Shown: one piece after another, positions 33,487-43,439 of the stretch
How the letters are laid out: each line of letters begins with the position of its first letter
Position numbering within the stretch: position 1 is the first letter of the stretch
Assembly: GCF_029784135.1 (NCBI RefSeq)
Contig: NC_073744.1
Location: 30,052,981-30,116,980, forward strand
Length of the DNA stretch: 64,000 nt
Direction of reading: 5' to 3'
DNA from: Toxorhynchites rutilus septentrionalis
Lineage: Eukaryota; Arthropoda; Insecta; Diptera; Culicidae
The notes under the pieces: model-generated
The model's database searches: none
What the model saw: the letters and a program-made list of their open reading frames with translations, nothing else
Told to the model about the DNA's origin: nothing
Made by a program: the position numbers and the translations under genes

Positions 33487-35734
33487 ACTGTGCCGAACGT
33501 TTGCACCCGAATCGGATATTCGTGTTCGTTATCAGAAAATAGTAGGAAACAAAAGGATAAACAGGTATCTAGAAACTGTGAATGTCTCCCATTGCGGACG
33601 GCATCGTTGTGGTATTCACGGACAAATTCACCTATCCCATTCTCAATGACTTATCGGTAACTAATGTTTTCCACGGTCTGTCGCAATTGAAGCGATACGG
33701 CGGAGAAATCAATCTGCTTCATGCACAACTATTTTTAACCACTGAATCGAAACGCTGACTCCGCGATTGTTCTAAGCCCAGAAATAGAACGCAAAATGCG
33801 TGTTAATCGTGGCATCGAGCAAACATACATCATGAACACACCGCCACCGTCACCCCCACTTCACCAGTTGGTATGTATTCTTTATCTTTCCATCGTCCGG
33901 AATTTGTTTTTCTCGCACCATTAAGGATTCCTCCGAACATACATAAAAATGAAACAACAACGAATGGGGTCTCTCTCTCCTCGTTCTCCTCGTTAGTGAA
34001 TGATTTTCTTCCGTGCCACGGATGACGGAGGAAGTCAGATTCCCACCGTGATTCATTCGTGGACAATGTGTGCCCTTTCTCGACCGTCCGCTGATTATGG
34101 ATTTGGCTTCGAAATCTAAGTGGACTGGACTCTGGTGATGGAATAAATCAGTGGTGCGGTCCGAGTTCGGTCAGTCCTACTCTGAGTGTGTGATGGTGCG
34201 GAGCGACGACGCATCGGAATGTTTGGCCAACGCCATCGCAATCAAGGCTCTGAACGGTGGTAATTCGGCGGGCGTTATCGAGCAGAATGAAGTGCCTGTA
34301 AAGTGGTAGACAAACTGCCCTCGAATGTTTCCTTCCGTTGGGCAAATTGGACGTTGGACTATTACCGTCGGCTGTTTGAGTCGGAAATGACTGGAACACA
34401 ACCAATCCACGGAGAGTGGGTTGAGAAAGCTCACACAATGCTAGTTTGCATACATTGTTTAATGATTCTACAATTATAAACTTCTCCATGGATTTCATAT
34501 TGGTTTACGAAGGTCAACATAATTATTCCAGGCTCATTCCAGTTGTCCCCCATTGAGACTTTTGCCGTGGTAATTAACCTGCCGAATATGCAGTCTAATA
34601 CATTTGAGCCACGAAATGTCAAACGTATGGTAATGCGAAGCCACAGCACGACCTTATGTTTCTTTCTTTAAGCTTGGAAGACAAAACCTCCAAAAGAACT
34701 TTGTAAGTTGCTGCTGTTACCATCATTTAAATGTCATAAATTGTCTCCACGGAGTGACGCCCTTTCGCATGGCTCCCGCCATGCGAGGCAGGGCCTCTCG
34801 CTCAGCGATGGTGACATTTTATTTCTTAATTTGGCTTACGAGAAACTTTCGTTTTTCGCTGTCAGCCTTAAAAGCTCCACAAATGGGAGACCACCAGCGA
34901 GCGAGCTGACCTCAGAGCAAACCTTGGCTGGGCTTCTTCGCCTTCGATTGGAGTGACTTCTGGTGACTCCATTGTATCGCTATTCGGGTCGAAGGGACAC
35001 CCTGCCACTACTATTACTCCGGGGAAAAATCAGAACGCTGTATTGACAGTGAGAAAAAAAACTATTTCAGGAGACACGCTATCTTGGTTTTGGTTTGTTT
35101 TGGGCTTTTATGTGGGCTTGAGCGCAGAATAAACGTGGCTGCTGATGACGAGGTAAAAGTGTTGTTGAAAATATTTATGGCATTGCTAATAGGCACTTTG
35201 TGGTGTCGTTATGGGCATGCCAATCAGATTTCGGAGGACCGCGCGCACACCACCGGATGTTGCTTGCGAAAACATTTTTACTGCCCGTAGTTGCGGTAAA
35301 TCGCGCCTCACTGATCGATAGGTTGGAGTGCGATGATGCATGCGAGAGCCTACATATCACCGCGAAGAATACGCGTTCCGCCTAAAAATATAATTTTTTA
35401 TACGTAACGAGCTTTATGGTGTGATACAATAGGTTGCGAAACATGCTCGATATGTGGAAACGTTAGAACTAAATTTCTAGATAACAGGCCATCATAAAAC
35501 ATTATGTGACTTGCAGTGGCCAGAAAGAACTTTTGAAATATATGGACGATGTTTTAGAGGTCACAATTTGTGTCACATACGCTTTCCTCAGTTTGACATC
35601 GTCTAGCTTGTGTTACGAGAGAATCATTATGGAATTTTTCGCATTCGTTTTCAGTTAAAATCTAAAAGATCCCATCTTAAAAATTCCAGCGTGGATATTA
35701 GTCTTATAAAATTACAATGGGAGGCAATATTCAG
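33487..35734. other. unassigned 2.2-kb region with one repeated ~100-bp block
   Basis: No recognised gene. 34870-34969 (AAAGCTCCACAAATGGGAGA ... GAGTGACTTCTGGTGACTCC) is a ~85-90% copy of 33331-33430. Frames of 60-116 codons on both strands overlap one another and show no domain. Composition is more balanced than the satellite field to the right. Confidence 0.4.
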
Positions 35735-35889
35735 GCCATCAGTAATCAGAGAGCTAAGAGCTATCAGAGCGTTCAAAGAGATCAGAGGGATCAGAAGGTT
35801 TCAGCTATATCAGAGAGATCTGAATTGAGGAATACTAAAATCAAAATTCGAAAATCGAACAATCGAAAATGGATTAGACCATAACTTAT
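35735..35889. repeat. GATCAGAGA-type minisatellite, left outpost
   Basis: AGAGATCAGAGGGATCAGAAGG and relatives, then AAAATCGAACAATCGAAAATGG. The same motifs resume at 37256, so the block between (35890-37255) appears inserted into this satellite. Confidence 0.6.
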
Positions 35890-36235
35890 ATGATTTGAAC
35901 TCAAAAAAGTGTTGAAAAAAAATTCTCTACGATTTTTCTACCAAATTGAAGTACAAATTATTCGTAATGAAATATTTCATGCTAACTCGACTTGCCGTTG
36001 GCAGCACCATCTCAGATGGCAGTGAAACGTTGTGGGTGTAAAAACATGGGTCATTTAAGCAACTTTGCATACTTGAAATATTCGAGAAATAATTAGACAA
36101 CCTTTTGGAAAAAGCCAATTTTTTTCTTAAATTCATACAAAAATTTATAACTTAAAAACTATGATAAATTCATGTCAAATGATGAAATGTAGGAAATTGT
36201 TTGAATTTTCATAAAAAAATAAATAATAAATTTTG
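35890..36235 (-). repeat. dispersed repeat family Y (copy D), inverted partner of copy E
   Basis: The reverse complement reads TTCCTACATTTCATCATTTG ... CTTAAATGACCCATGTTTTTAC ... ATCTGAGATGGTGCTGCC. It pairs with 36850-37110 in opposite orientation around the AT run and MITE. Confidence 0.65.
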
Positions 36236-36236
36236 G

Positions 36237-36238
<2 letters not shown>

Positions 36239-36309
<71 letters not shown>
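36239..36309. repeat. (AT)n microsatellite
   Basis: About 35 perfect AT units, ending in the TA target of the adjoining MITE. Confidence 0.97.
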
Positions 36310-36312
<3 letters not shown>

Positions 36313-36742
36313 GGTAACTTCGATATAACGTACATTTTACTGTCAAAATTGTACGTTGTATCGAATTGTACGTTATATCGAAGCATGATAAAGAACTCTG
36401 AAACGTAGCTTATATTACTTTATTGTGTTGCTGTTTGAGTAAGGTTGATGAATAAAATCAATAAGAAGACGAAGTCAGCTTTTCTCATGATGTTTCCCTC
36501 CGTTTTGTTGATTGAAGTTTGATTCATTTAGAACCCGGAATCACAAAACAGTTGTATTTCGGTATTGGTTAAAGTTACAACACAAGCTTTAGTATCAAAA
36601 TACAGATAATGTATTGTTCTTTCAGAAAAGAAATATTCAAAAAAAAATTTTTTTTTTGACTTTAGTAATGTGTACGTTATATCGAGTGACGTTATATCCA
36701 GGGTACGTTATAACGAGGGTACGTTATATCGAAGTTTTCCTG
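36310..36742. mobile_element. pogo-like MITE with TA target duplication
   Basis: 433 bp. The left end CAGGGTAACTTCGATATAAC and right end GTTATATCGAAGTTTTCCTG are inverted copies with a few mismatches, flanked by TA at 36308-36309 and 36743-36744. CAG-starting TIRs with TA targets are typical of the pogo/Tigger branch of Tc1-mariner. Two internal CGTTATATCGA repeats lie near each end. No transposase. Older pieces of the family lie at 2196-2425, 3236-3261 and 29850-30100. Confidence 0.85.
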
Positions 36743-36756
36743 TATTATATATATTT

Positions 36757-37110
36757 GGGAATTTAAAAAAATACATTTCTGAGAAAAATTAATTTTAATT
36801 TTCAAAATAACTTTTTTGTCAGTGAAATTTTTTTCCAACAAATTTTTGGTGTTTTTTTTTGTAAAAATTTAAACAATTTCCTACATTTCATCCTTCGCCA
36901 CGAATTTTGTAGGTATCATAGTTTTTAAGTTATAATTTTTTGTAGAAAATTTGGCTTTTTTCGAAAAGCAGTTTAATTCTTTTTCGAATATTTCAAGTAT
37001 GCACACTTGCTTAAATGACCCATGTCTTTACACCCACAACGTTTCTCTACTATCTGAGATGGTGCTGCCAGCTCCTAAGACGAGTTGGCATGAAATTCGT
37101 CCCATATATA
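36757..37110 (+). repeat. dispersed repeat family Y (copy E)
   Basis: TACATTTCTGAGAAAAATTA, TTCCTACATTTCATCCTTCG, CTTAAATGACCCATGTCTTT and ATCTGAGATGGTGCTGCC in order. Inverted relative to copy D. Confidence 0.65.
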
Positions 37111-37255
37111 ATTTTTCTTCCTCCCAAACTCTGACGATATAATCGTTTTTAGTGCTTATCAAAGTTATGAGATATTTTAAAGGATGTTTTTTTGTTCCTT
37201 TCAAATAAATTGTAAAACCAACAAAAGATTCTCCAGAGATCAATTCTTCCGACAA

Positions 37256-37680
37256 AAAAAAACCAGAAAATATATCAAAGAGATCAGAGAAGTCAGTCAG
37301 GTCAGAAAGTTCAGATAGATTAGAGAGATCAGAGAGATCGGACAGATCAGAGGGATCAGAAAGATCAAAAAGATCATAGAGTTCAGAGCGTTAAGAGATA
37401 TCAGAGAGTACAAAGCCAGCAATGAAATTGGAGAGGTCAGTGAGTTCGGAGAGATCAAATAAATCAGAGAGAACAGAGAAATGGGAGGAATCAGAAAGAT
37501 CAAAGAAAGGTCAGAGGGATCAGAGAGATCAGTCAAAAAATCGAAAAACGATAGTAGAAAATCGAAACTCAAAATCCGAAAATTGAAATTTTAAAATCAA
37601 AAATCAAAATTCAAGATTCACAAAAACAGAAAATCAAAAATCAATAGAAAATCAGAAAATCGACAGTCGAACAGTCAACC
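37256..37680. repeat. GATCAGAGA minisatellite grading into GAAAATC repeats
   Basis: Runs of AGAGATCAGAGAG variants to about 37540, then AAAATCGAAA/AAAATCAAAA variants. The minus frame 37297-37572 (SLIFLIPPISLFS...) is a translation of the repeat, not a gene. Confidence 0.85.
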
Positions 37681-37685
37681 GTCAA

Positions 37686-37910
37686 TGTTGTAGCAGGTTT
37701 GGATTTCTTAGGAATTTTTCACTAGGTTCGGATAATCGTCTCTTCACTTTGAAATTCAAATCGACAATAATGCTTTATTGTGCTCAAGCTCTGTTTCAAA
37801 ATCTCCTATGCAAGAAGGTATTCAATAAGCTCAATAATATAATTGTTCAATAAAAGCTCCTGCATATGTGTAATGCGGTACTAGTTTGATGGTGGGTTCG
37901 GACCAAAACA
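37686..37910 (+). mobile_element. possible solo LTR (225 bp)
   Basis: A non-repetitive block inside the satellite starts TGTTGTAGCAGG and ends GGACCAAAACA, giving TG...CA termini. AATAAA at 37850-37855 would serve as a polyadenylation signal. The size suits a short copia-type LTR. No matching TSD was found, so this is tentative. Confidence 0.35.
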
Positions 37911-37917
37911 TAGTGTG

Positions 37918-38145
37918 AACTGTCAGACAATCGTCAATGGTCAATCGTCAATCTTCAACCATCAATCGTCCATCTCTAATCGTCAATCGACAATCGACAT
38001 TCGTCAATCGTCAATCTTCAATCGTCAAACGTCAATCGCCAATTGTCATTCGTCAATCGTTAATCGTCAAACGTCAGTCGTCAATCCTCTATAGTCAATC
38101 GTCAATTGTTAATCCTATATCGTAAATCGAAAATCGATTACGATT
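37918..38145. repeat. TCAATCGTCA minisatellite
   Basis: Roughly 20 variants of CAATCGTCAATCG and CAAACGTCAATCG. The plus frame at 37937-38125 encodes NRQSSIVNRQS-type repeats and is not a gene. Confidence 0.85.
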
Positions 38146-39058
38146 TAAATCAGGAAGTTATAATAATCATGAAAATCAGGTGAATCGGTAAATTTAATAA
38201 TGCCAATAAAATCAGGGAAATCAGATTGTGAGAAATATCCGAAATAGCATGAATATCGCGAAATCAAAAAAGTAATGAAAAGTGTAAGAATCGGGGACAA
38301 TCAAGAGAATCAAATCAGAAAATTAAAATATCAAAAAATCATGAAAATGCTGAAAATCCTGAAAATAGAGAAAAGATTAAAAGTATATGAAGTGGAAAAT
38401 CAGAAAATCAGCACAACAGAAATCATTGAAATGATTTTATGATTTCATGTCCAAATCATAGGAAAATCAGTAAATAGGAAATTCGTGAAACTAGAAAATA
38501 AGAAAATCAGTGATTCGGAAATCGAAGTCGTAAATCGTAATTCTTAAATCGTAAATCGAAAAAATGGAAAATTGAAAATCGTAAATTATAAATCTTGAAT
38601 CGTAGTCGAAAATCGTTGATCGTATATCATGAATAGTAAATTAGTAAATCGTAAATCGCAAATGGTAAATCATGTATCGTGAATCGTAAATTGTAAATCA
38701 TAAATCACTAACCCCATATAGGAAATCGGAAATCAAAAATCAGAAATTGGAAATAGGAAATCGGAAACCGAAAATCAAAAATCGATAATCTAAAACCAAA
38801 AATCAAAATTCGAAAATGATAAAAATCATAAATCAGAAATGCCTAATATATCACAAACATCATGAATATCATAGTAAATAGTAAATCTTGAAGCGTACCT
38901 CATAAATCGTAAATCATAAATCCTGAATGTAAGCCGAGAATCTAAAATCGAAAATCAAAAATCGAAAATAATCGTAAATTCGCGAAACTCAGAAAAACCT
39001 GGAAAATCAAGAATATCAGAAAATTCAGGAATATTAGGAAAATCAAAAATTTCATGAA

Positions 39059-39485
39059 CATTCCTCGTCAGGACACACTCGTTAGTTGGCAGCGCATGTG
39101 GAGTGAAGAAGAGTTCGGTCGTTGGTTACACACGATTATCCCTAAGGTTTCGACGAGTGCTTGGTTTAAGGGATTGAATGTAGGTCGTGATTTCATTCGT
39201 GCGATATCTCGGCTTATGTCCAATCACTACAACCTAAACGCGCATCTCTATCGCATTGGGCTCGCAGCAAACAATCTTTGTGATTGTGGCGATGGCTACC
39301 ACGACATCGAGCATGTTGTCTGGTCGTGTATCCGGTTCCATGCTGCTCGCTCTCAGCTCTCTAGAGCACTGAGAGCACAAGGCAGACAATCGAATATCCC
39401 CGTCCGGGATATCTTAGGTAGCCGGGATCCTGATCTACTGCTTCATCTATACCTGTTCCTCAGAAACGCCGATGTCAACGTTTAA
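39059..39485 (+). pseudogene. C-terminal zinc-knuckle domain of an I-like LINE ORF2
   Basis: This is the extreme C-terminus of a non-LTR polyprotein, downstream of RT and RNase H. WQRMWSEEEFGRWLHTIIPK is followed by FIRAISRLMSNHYNLNAHL and the metal-binding CDCGDGYHDIEHVVWSC (C-x-C...H-x4-H-x4-C spacing). The upstream ATG at 39054 lies in host satellite, so the open frame is accidental at its start. The stop at 39483-39485 looks authentic. Not functional alone. Confidence 0.8.
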
Positions 39486-40006
39486 TGATGTTTCCTTCGT
39501 TGTGTCCCCGTTTTATATCCCTCCTATCCGATCGATAAACTTTTACTTAGTCGCGGCAATACATACACACACTCTTTACAGATGCACGGGCCGAAGGTTG
39601 TGCAGTCCACTGATCATTCAACAAGAGCCAAAGGTTGTACCGCTCATGACAACTCTACACGAGCTGATGTTTGCGCCGGCTAGTGACCATTCTATCCTGG
39701 ATTCCTCGAGTCGAGAAAGACGCACCACGCTAGATATGGGGTACAGAATAGGGGGGCGTTGCTGATTAATGGTCAGCTGCATCCCAATAGGAAGTATCCC
39801 GTGTCGGGCACACGTACAGAGCATTGGAGACAGCAACATCCCAATTACGAGAACACTTGTAATACTAACCTCGAGCCGACCGCGAGTAATCGGTTAAATA
39901 TTACTAACATTGATAATAAGAAAAATTGTAAAAGTATTGAACTCCGGCCCCGTCAGGCTAACGCCATATGAGCCTTGATAAAAATATATATTTAGGAAAA
40001 AAAAAA
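39059..40006 (+). mobile_element. I-like LINE, 5'-truncated 3' end, with 8-bp TSD
   Basis: 948 bp inserted in the satellite. TTCATGAA at 39051-39058 and 40007-40014 is the target duplication. It contains 427 bp of coding sequence, a ~520-bp 3' UTR and a terminal A tract (39997-40006) after ATATGAGCCTTGATAAAAAT. The related element at 46730-47587 has a similar GAGCCTGTAAAAAAAAA end. Confidence 0.88.
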
Positions 40007-40456
40007 TTCATGAAAATCATCAAACTCAACTCATGAGAATCATAAAAATTATTAAAATCTAGAATATCATAAAAACAAAAAAAAAATGGGGAAATCGTCA
40101 AAAATTTGAGAATTACGAAATAATCAGGAGAATCAGGAAAATTAGGAAAAACTTCGAAACCATTGAAATAGTGAGAATCATGAAAATCATGAAAATAGTG
40201 GAATATCAGAAATATAAAGGATATAATGAAAATCATAAAAATCATGAAAATCACAAAAATCATAAAAATCATGAAAATAATGAAAATCGTGGAAATCATA
40301 GAAAAACATGAAAATTATAACAACTGATTAATCAGAAAATCATGAAAATCACAAAAAACTGAATAATCAGAAAATCGTGAAGATCGTTTTAATCAGGAAA
40401 TTCAGGTGAATTAGAAAAAATCTGTAAAATCTGTAAAATAAGGAATATCAGGAATA

Positions 40457-40618
40457 CAGTCAACTCTCCCTAACTCGATGTTCTGTAGCTCGATATTTTC
40501 CCTAACTCGATGGATTTCATGGCACCTTCGATTGATTTTACAAGCATTTTTCTCTCCATAACTCGATACCTCCCTAACTCGATGGTCCCTTAGATATCGA
40601 GTTAGGGAGAGTTGACTG
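40457..40618. mobile_element. 162-bp pogo-like MITE inside the satellite
   Basis: Perfect-looking TIRs CAGTCAACTCTCCCTAACTC and GAGTTAGGGAGAGTTGACTG, each extending to the CTAACTCGAT motif, flanked by TA (40455-40456, 40619-40620). The core has three more CTAACTCGAT copies. No coding capacity. Confidence 0.93.
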
Positions 40619-42590
40619 TATAATGAAAATCATGAAACTTATAGTTCTCATGGAAATCAGAAAATTCTATAAATCAAATAATCACAAAATATTTTTTCAT
40701 ATTTTTATGAAAATCAGAAAATCAGAAGATCAAGGAAAATCCGGAAAATCGTAAATCATATATCGTGGATCGTAAGGCGAGAATCTAAAATCGCAAATCA
40801 AAGTCGATAATAATCGTAATTTCGCGGAACTCTGAAAAATCCCAAAAATCGAGAATCAGAAAAAAAAATCAGAAAATCCAGGAAAATCAAAAATTACATG
40901 AAAATCATCAACTCATGAGAAGCATGAAAATGATGAAAATCTGGAATATAATAAAAACCATAATCACGGAAATCATTTAAAATGGAGAAATCATGAAAAA
41001 TGGGGAAATTAGGAAAAGAAGGAAAATCCGAAAAATCAGGAAAATTACGGGAAACCACGAAAAAATGTAAATAGTGACAACCATGAAAATCATAAAAATA
41101 GTGGGATATCAGAAATATAAAGAATATCATGCAAATCATGAAAATCGTATTCATGTTTTTGAATCATGAAAATTATGAAAATCATGAAAATCATGAAAAT
41201 AATTAAAATCATGAAAATCACGAGAATCATAGAAATCATGGAAATTATGAAAATCGTGGAAATCATAGAAATCCCGAAAATCATGAAAATTATAAAAACT
41301 GATTAATCAGAAAATCATGAAAATCATAAAAACTGAATAATCAGAAAATAGTGAAGATCATCTTAATCATGAAATTCAGGTGAATCAGAAAAAACAGTAA
41401 AATAAGGAATATTAGGAATATAATGAAAATCATGAAAACTATAATGATCATGGAAATCAGAAAATTTAATAAATCAAAAAACCACAAAAAAAATTTTCAG
41501 TTTTATGAAAATCAGAAAAAAAATGAGAAGATCAAGGAAAATCCGGAAAATCATAAATCATAAATCGTGAATCATAAGGAGAGAATCTAAAATCAATAAT
41601 AATCGTAAATTCGCGGAACTCAAGAAAATCTGAAAAATCAAGAATATCAGAAAATCCAGGAAAATCAAAAATTGCATGAAAATCTTCAACTCATGAGAAT
41701 CACGAAAAAGATGAAAATATGGAATATCACAAGAACCATAATCACGGACATTATGGAAAATGGACAAATCATGAAAAATGGGGGGAATAGGAAAAGAAGG
41801 AAAATCCGAAAAATCAGTAAAATGAAGGAAACCACGAAAAAATGGAATTAGTGACAATTATAAAAATCATGAAAATAGTAGAATATCAGAAATATAAAGA
41901 ATATCATGCAAATCATGAAGATCATGAAAATTATGAAAATCATGAAAATAATGAAAATCATAAAAAAACATGAAAATCATTAAAATTATGAAAATAATTA
42001 AAATCATGAAAATTATAAAAATCATGAAATTTATGAAAATCTTGGAAATCATAGAAATCCGGAAAATCATGAAAATTATAGAAACTAGTTAACCAGAAAA
42101 TCATGAAAATCAGAAAACTTGAATAATCAGAAAATCGTGAAGATCATCTTAATCTGGAAATTCAGGTGAATCAGAAAAAAAAACAGTAAAATCTGTAAAA
42201 TAAGGAATATCAGGAATATAATGAAAATCATGAAAACTATAATAATCATGGAAATCAGATTTTTTTATAAATCAAATAATCACAAAATATGTTTTCATAT
42301 TTTTATGAAAATCAGAAGATCAAGGAAAATACGGAAAATCATGAATCATAAATCGTGAATCGTAAGGCGAGAATCTAAAATCGAAAATAATCGTAAATTC
42401 GCGGAACTCAGGAAAATCTGACAAATCAAGAATATCATAAAATTCAGGAATACATCCGAAACACATTCGAAACATCCGAAATATCAGAAAAATAATGCAA
42501 ATCATGAAAATCATCAAAATCTCAAAAATCTTTGAAAATCGTGAAAATCATAGGAATCCGGAAAATGATTAATCAGAAAATCATGAACAT

Positions 42591-42755
42591 TTTCTTCTTC
42601 TTGAATGGCGTTCACGTTCCCTATGGAACATTTGCCGTCTCAACGTATGCATTAACTAGCGTCATTGATGAATACTTGGTTGAGATTTTTTAAGCCAAAT
42701 CACACGCCTTGAATGTATTCCGAGGGGCAAGCTCTAGAATACGCGTGACCAAAAA
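42591..42755 (+). repeat. non-satellite insert of a mosquito-type dispersed repeat
   Basis: TTTCTTCTTCTTGAATGGCG, GTCTCAACGTATGCATTAAC and CACGCCTTGAATGTATTCCG stand out from the satellite on both sides. The composition recalls an abundant mosquito repeat starting CTTCTTCTTGG; the family is not certain and no TSD was found. Confidence 0.45.
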
Positions 42756-42859
42756 ATCAAAAACTGAATAATCAGAAAATCTTGAAGATCATCTTAATCG
42801 GGAAATTGAGGTGAATCAGGAAAAGAAACGGTAATTCGGTAATTTCTGAATATGAAGAA

Positions 42860-43430
42860 ATATGAAGAAAATGTCGAATTTTGATCTGGAAAATACGCCA
42901 TTCACCGAAAGTTCCAATGCATTGCATTGAACAGTGGCTCAAACGATTCGGAAGCAGTGATTTTGATTTGAATCATGACGACCAAGATTTTCAAGACACA
43001 AAATTTCAAGACTTGCCGTCTGGAACTATCACTGGTGAACTGTACCGATTACAGTTATTACGTTTGAATAGAGCTCTGAAGGATTAACGACCGAAACGTG
43101 AGAATGAACGTGAGATGATAATTTTACAGCATGATATGCGGTCTGGCGTTGTTTGATTTTTGCGTTTATTGATTTTTCAAGAATTATCTAACAAGAGATA
43201 ACTGCGCGGTTTTACCTCACCCGCCACACCCTCACGACATTGCTCCCTCAAATTACTATTTGTTCCGGTCCATGGCATTGGCCCTTTCTGAAGAGCAGTT
43301 CATATCTTATGAGAAAATAAAAAAAAATGATTGATAACTGGATCGCTTCGAAACAATCACACTTCTGCAAGCGTGCAATCCATATATTGCCAAAAATATG
43401 AGCAAAGGATGTGGTTTCCGATGGAGCTTA
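42860..43430 (+). pseudogene. degraded mariner transposase remnant
   Basis: Pieces in mixed frames: SGTITGELYRLQLLRLNRAL near 43020-43080, then the YSPDLAPSDYHLF equivalent (ccctcacgacattgctccct, APSNYYLFRSMALAL) near 43230-43290. IDNWIASKQ and ILPK follow near 43330-43400, all in mariner order. Internal sequence is lost and stops are frequent. It differs from the palindrome mariners and is nearer the cecropia/mauritiana style of C-terminus. Confidence 0.65.
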
Positions 43431-43439
43431 CTTCATAGA

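Larger units (their letters stand above)
38146..42590. repeat. GAAAATCAT-type satellite with ~786-bp higher-order unit
   Basis: The base motif is 9-10 bp (GAAAATCATG, AAATCGTAAATCG). The landmark CGTAAATTCGCGGAACTCA recurs near 38972, 40819, 41608 and 42393. The last two intervals are about 786-789 bp, and the first is about 730 after removing the two insertions inside it. Three further landmarks, CATGAAAATCATCAACTCAT, AATAAGGAATATCAGGAATA and TGGAAATCAGAAAAT, keep the same order in each unit. The minus frames rich in I, F and M (40-42 kb) are translations of the repeat. Confidence 0.9.

Noticed and set aside
39958..42517. Minus-strand hydrophobic frames rich in I, F and M that look like membrane proteins
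   Set aside because: They are translations of GAAAATCAT repeats, with no composition or boundary evidence of genes.
37256..42590. CRISPR-like array
   Set aside because: Repeats are contiguous short motifs without unique spacers of constant length, in a eukaryotic genome; this is minisatellite and satellite DNA.
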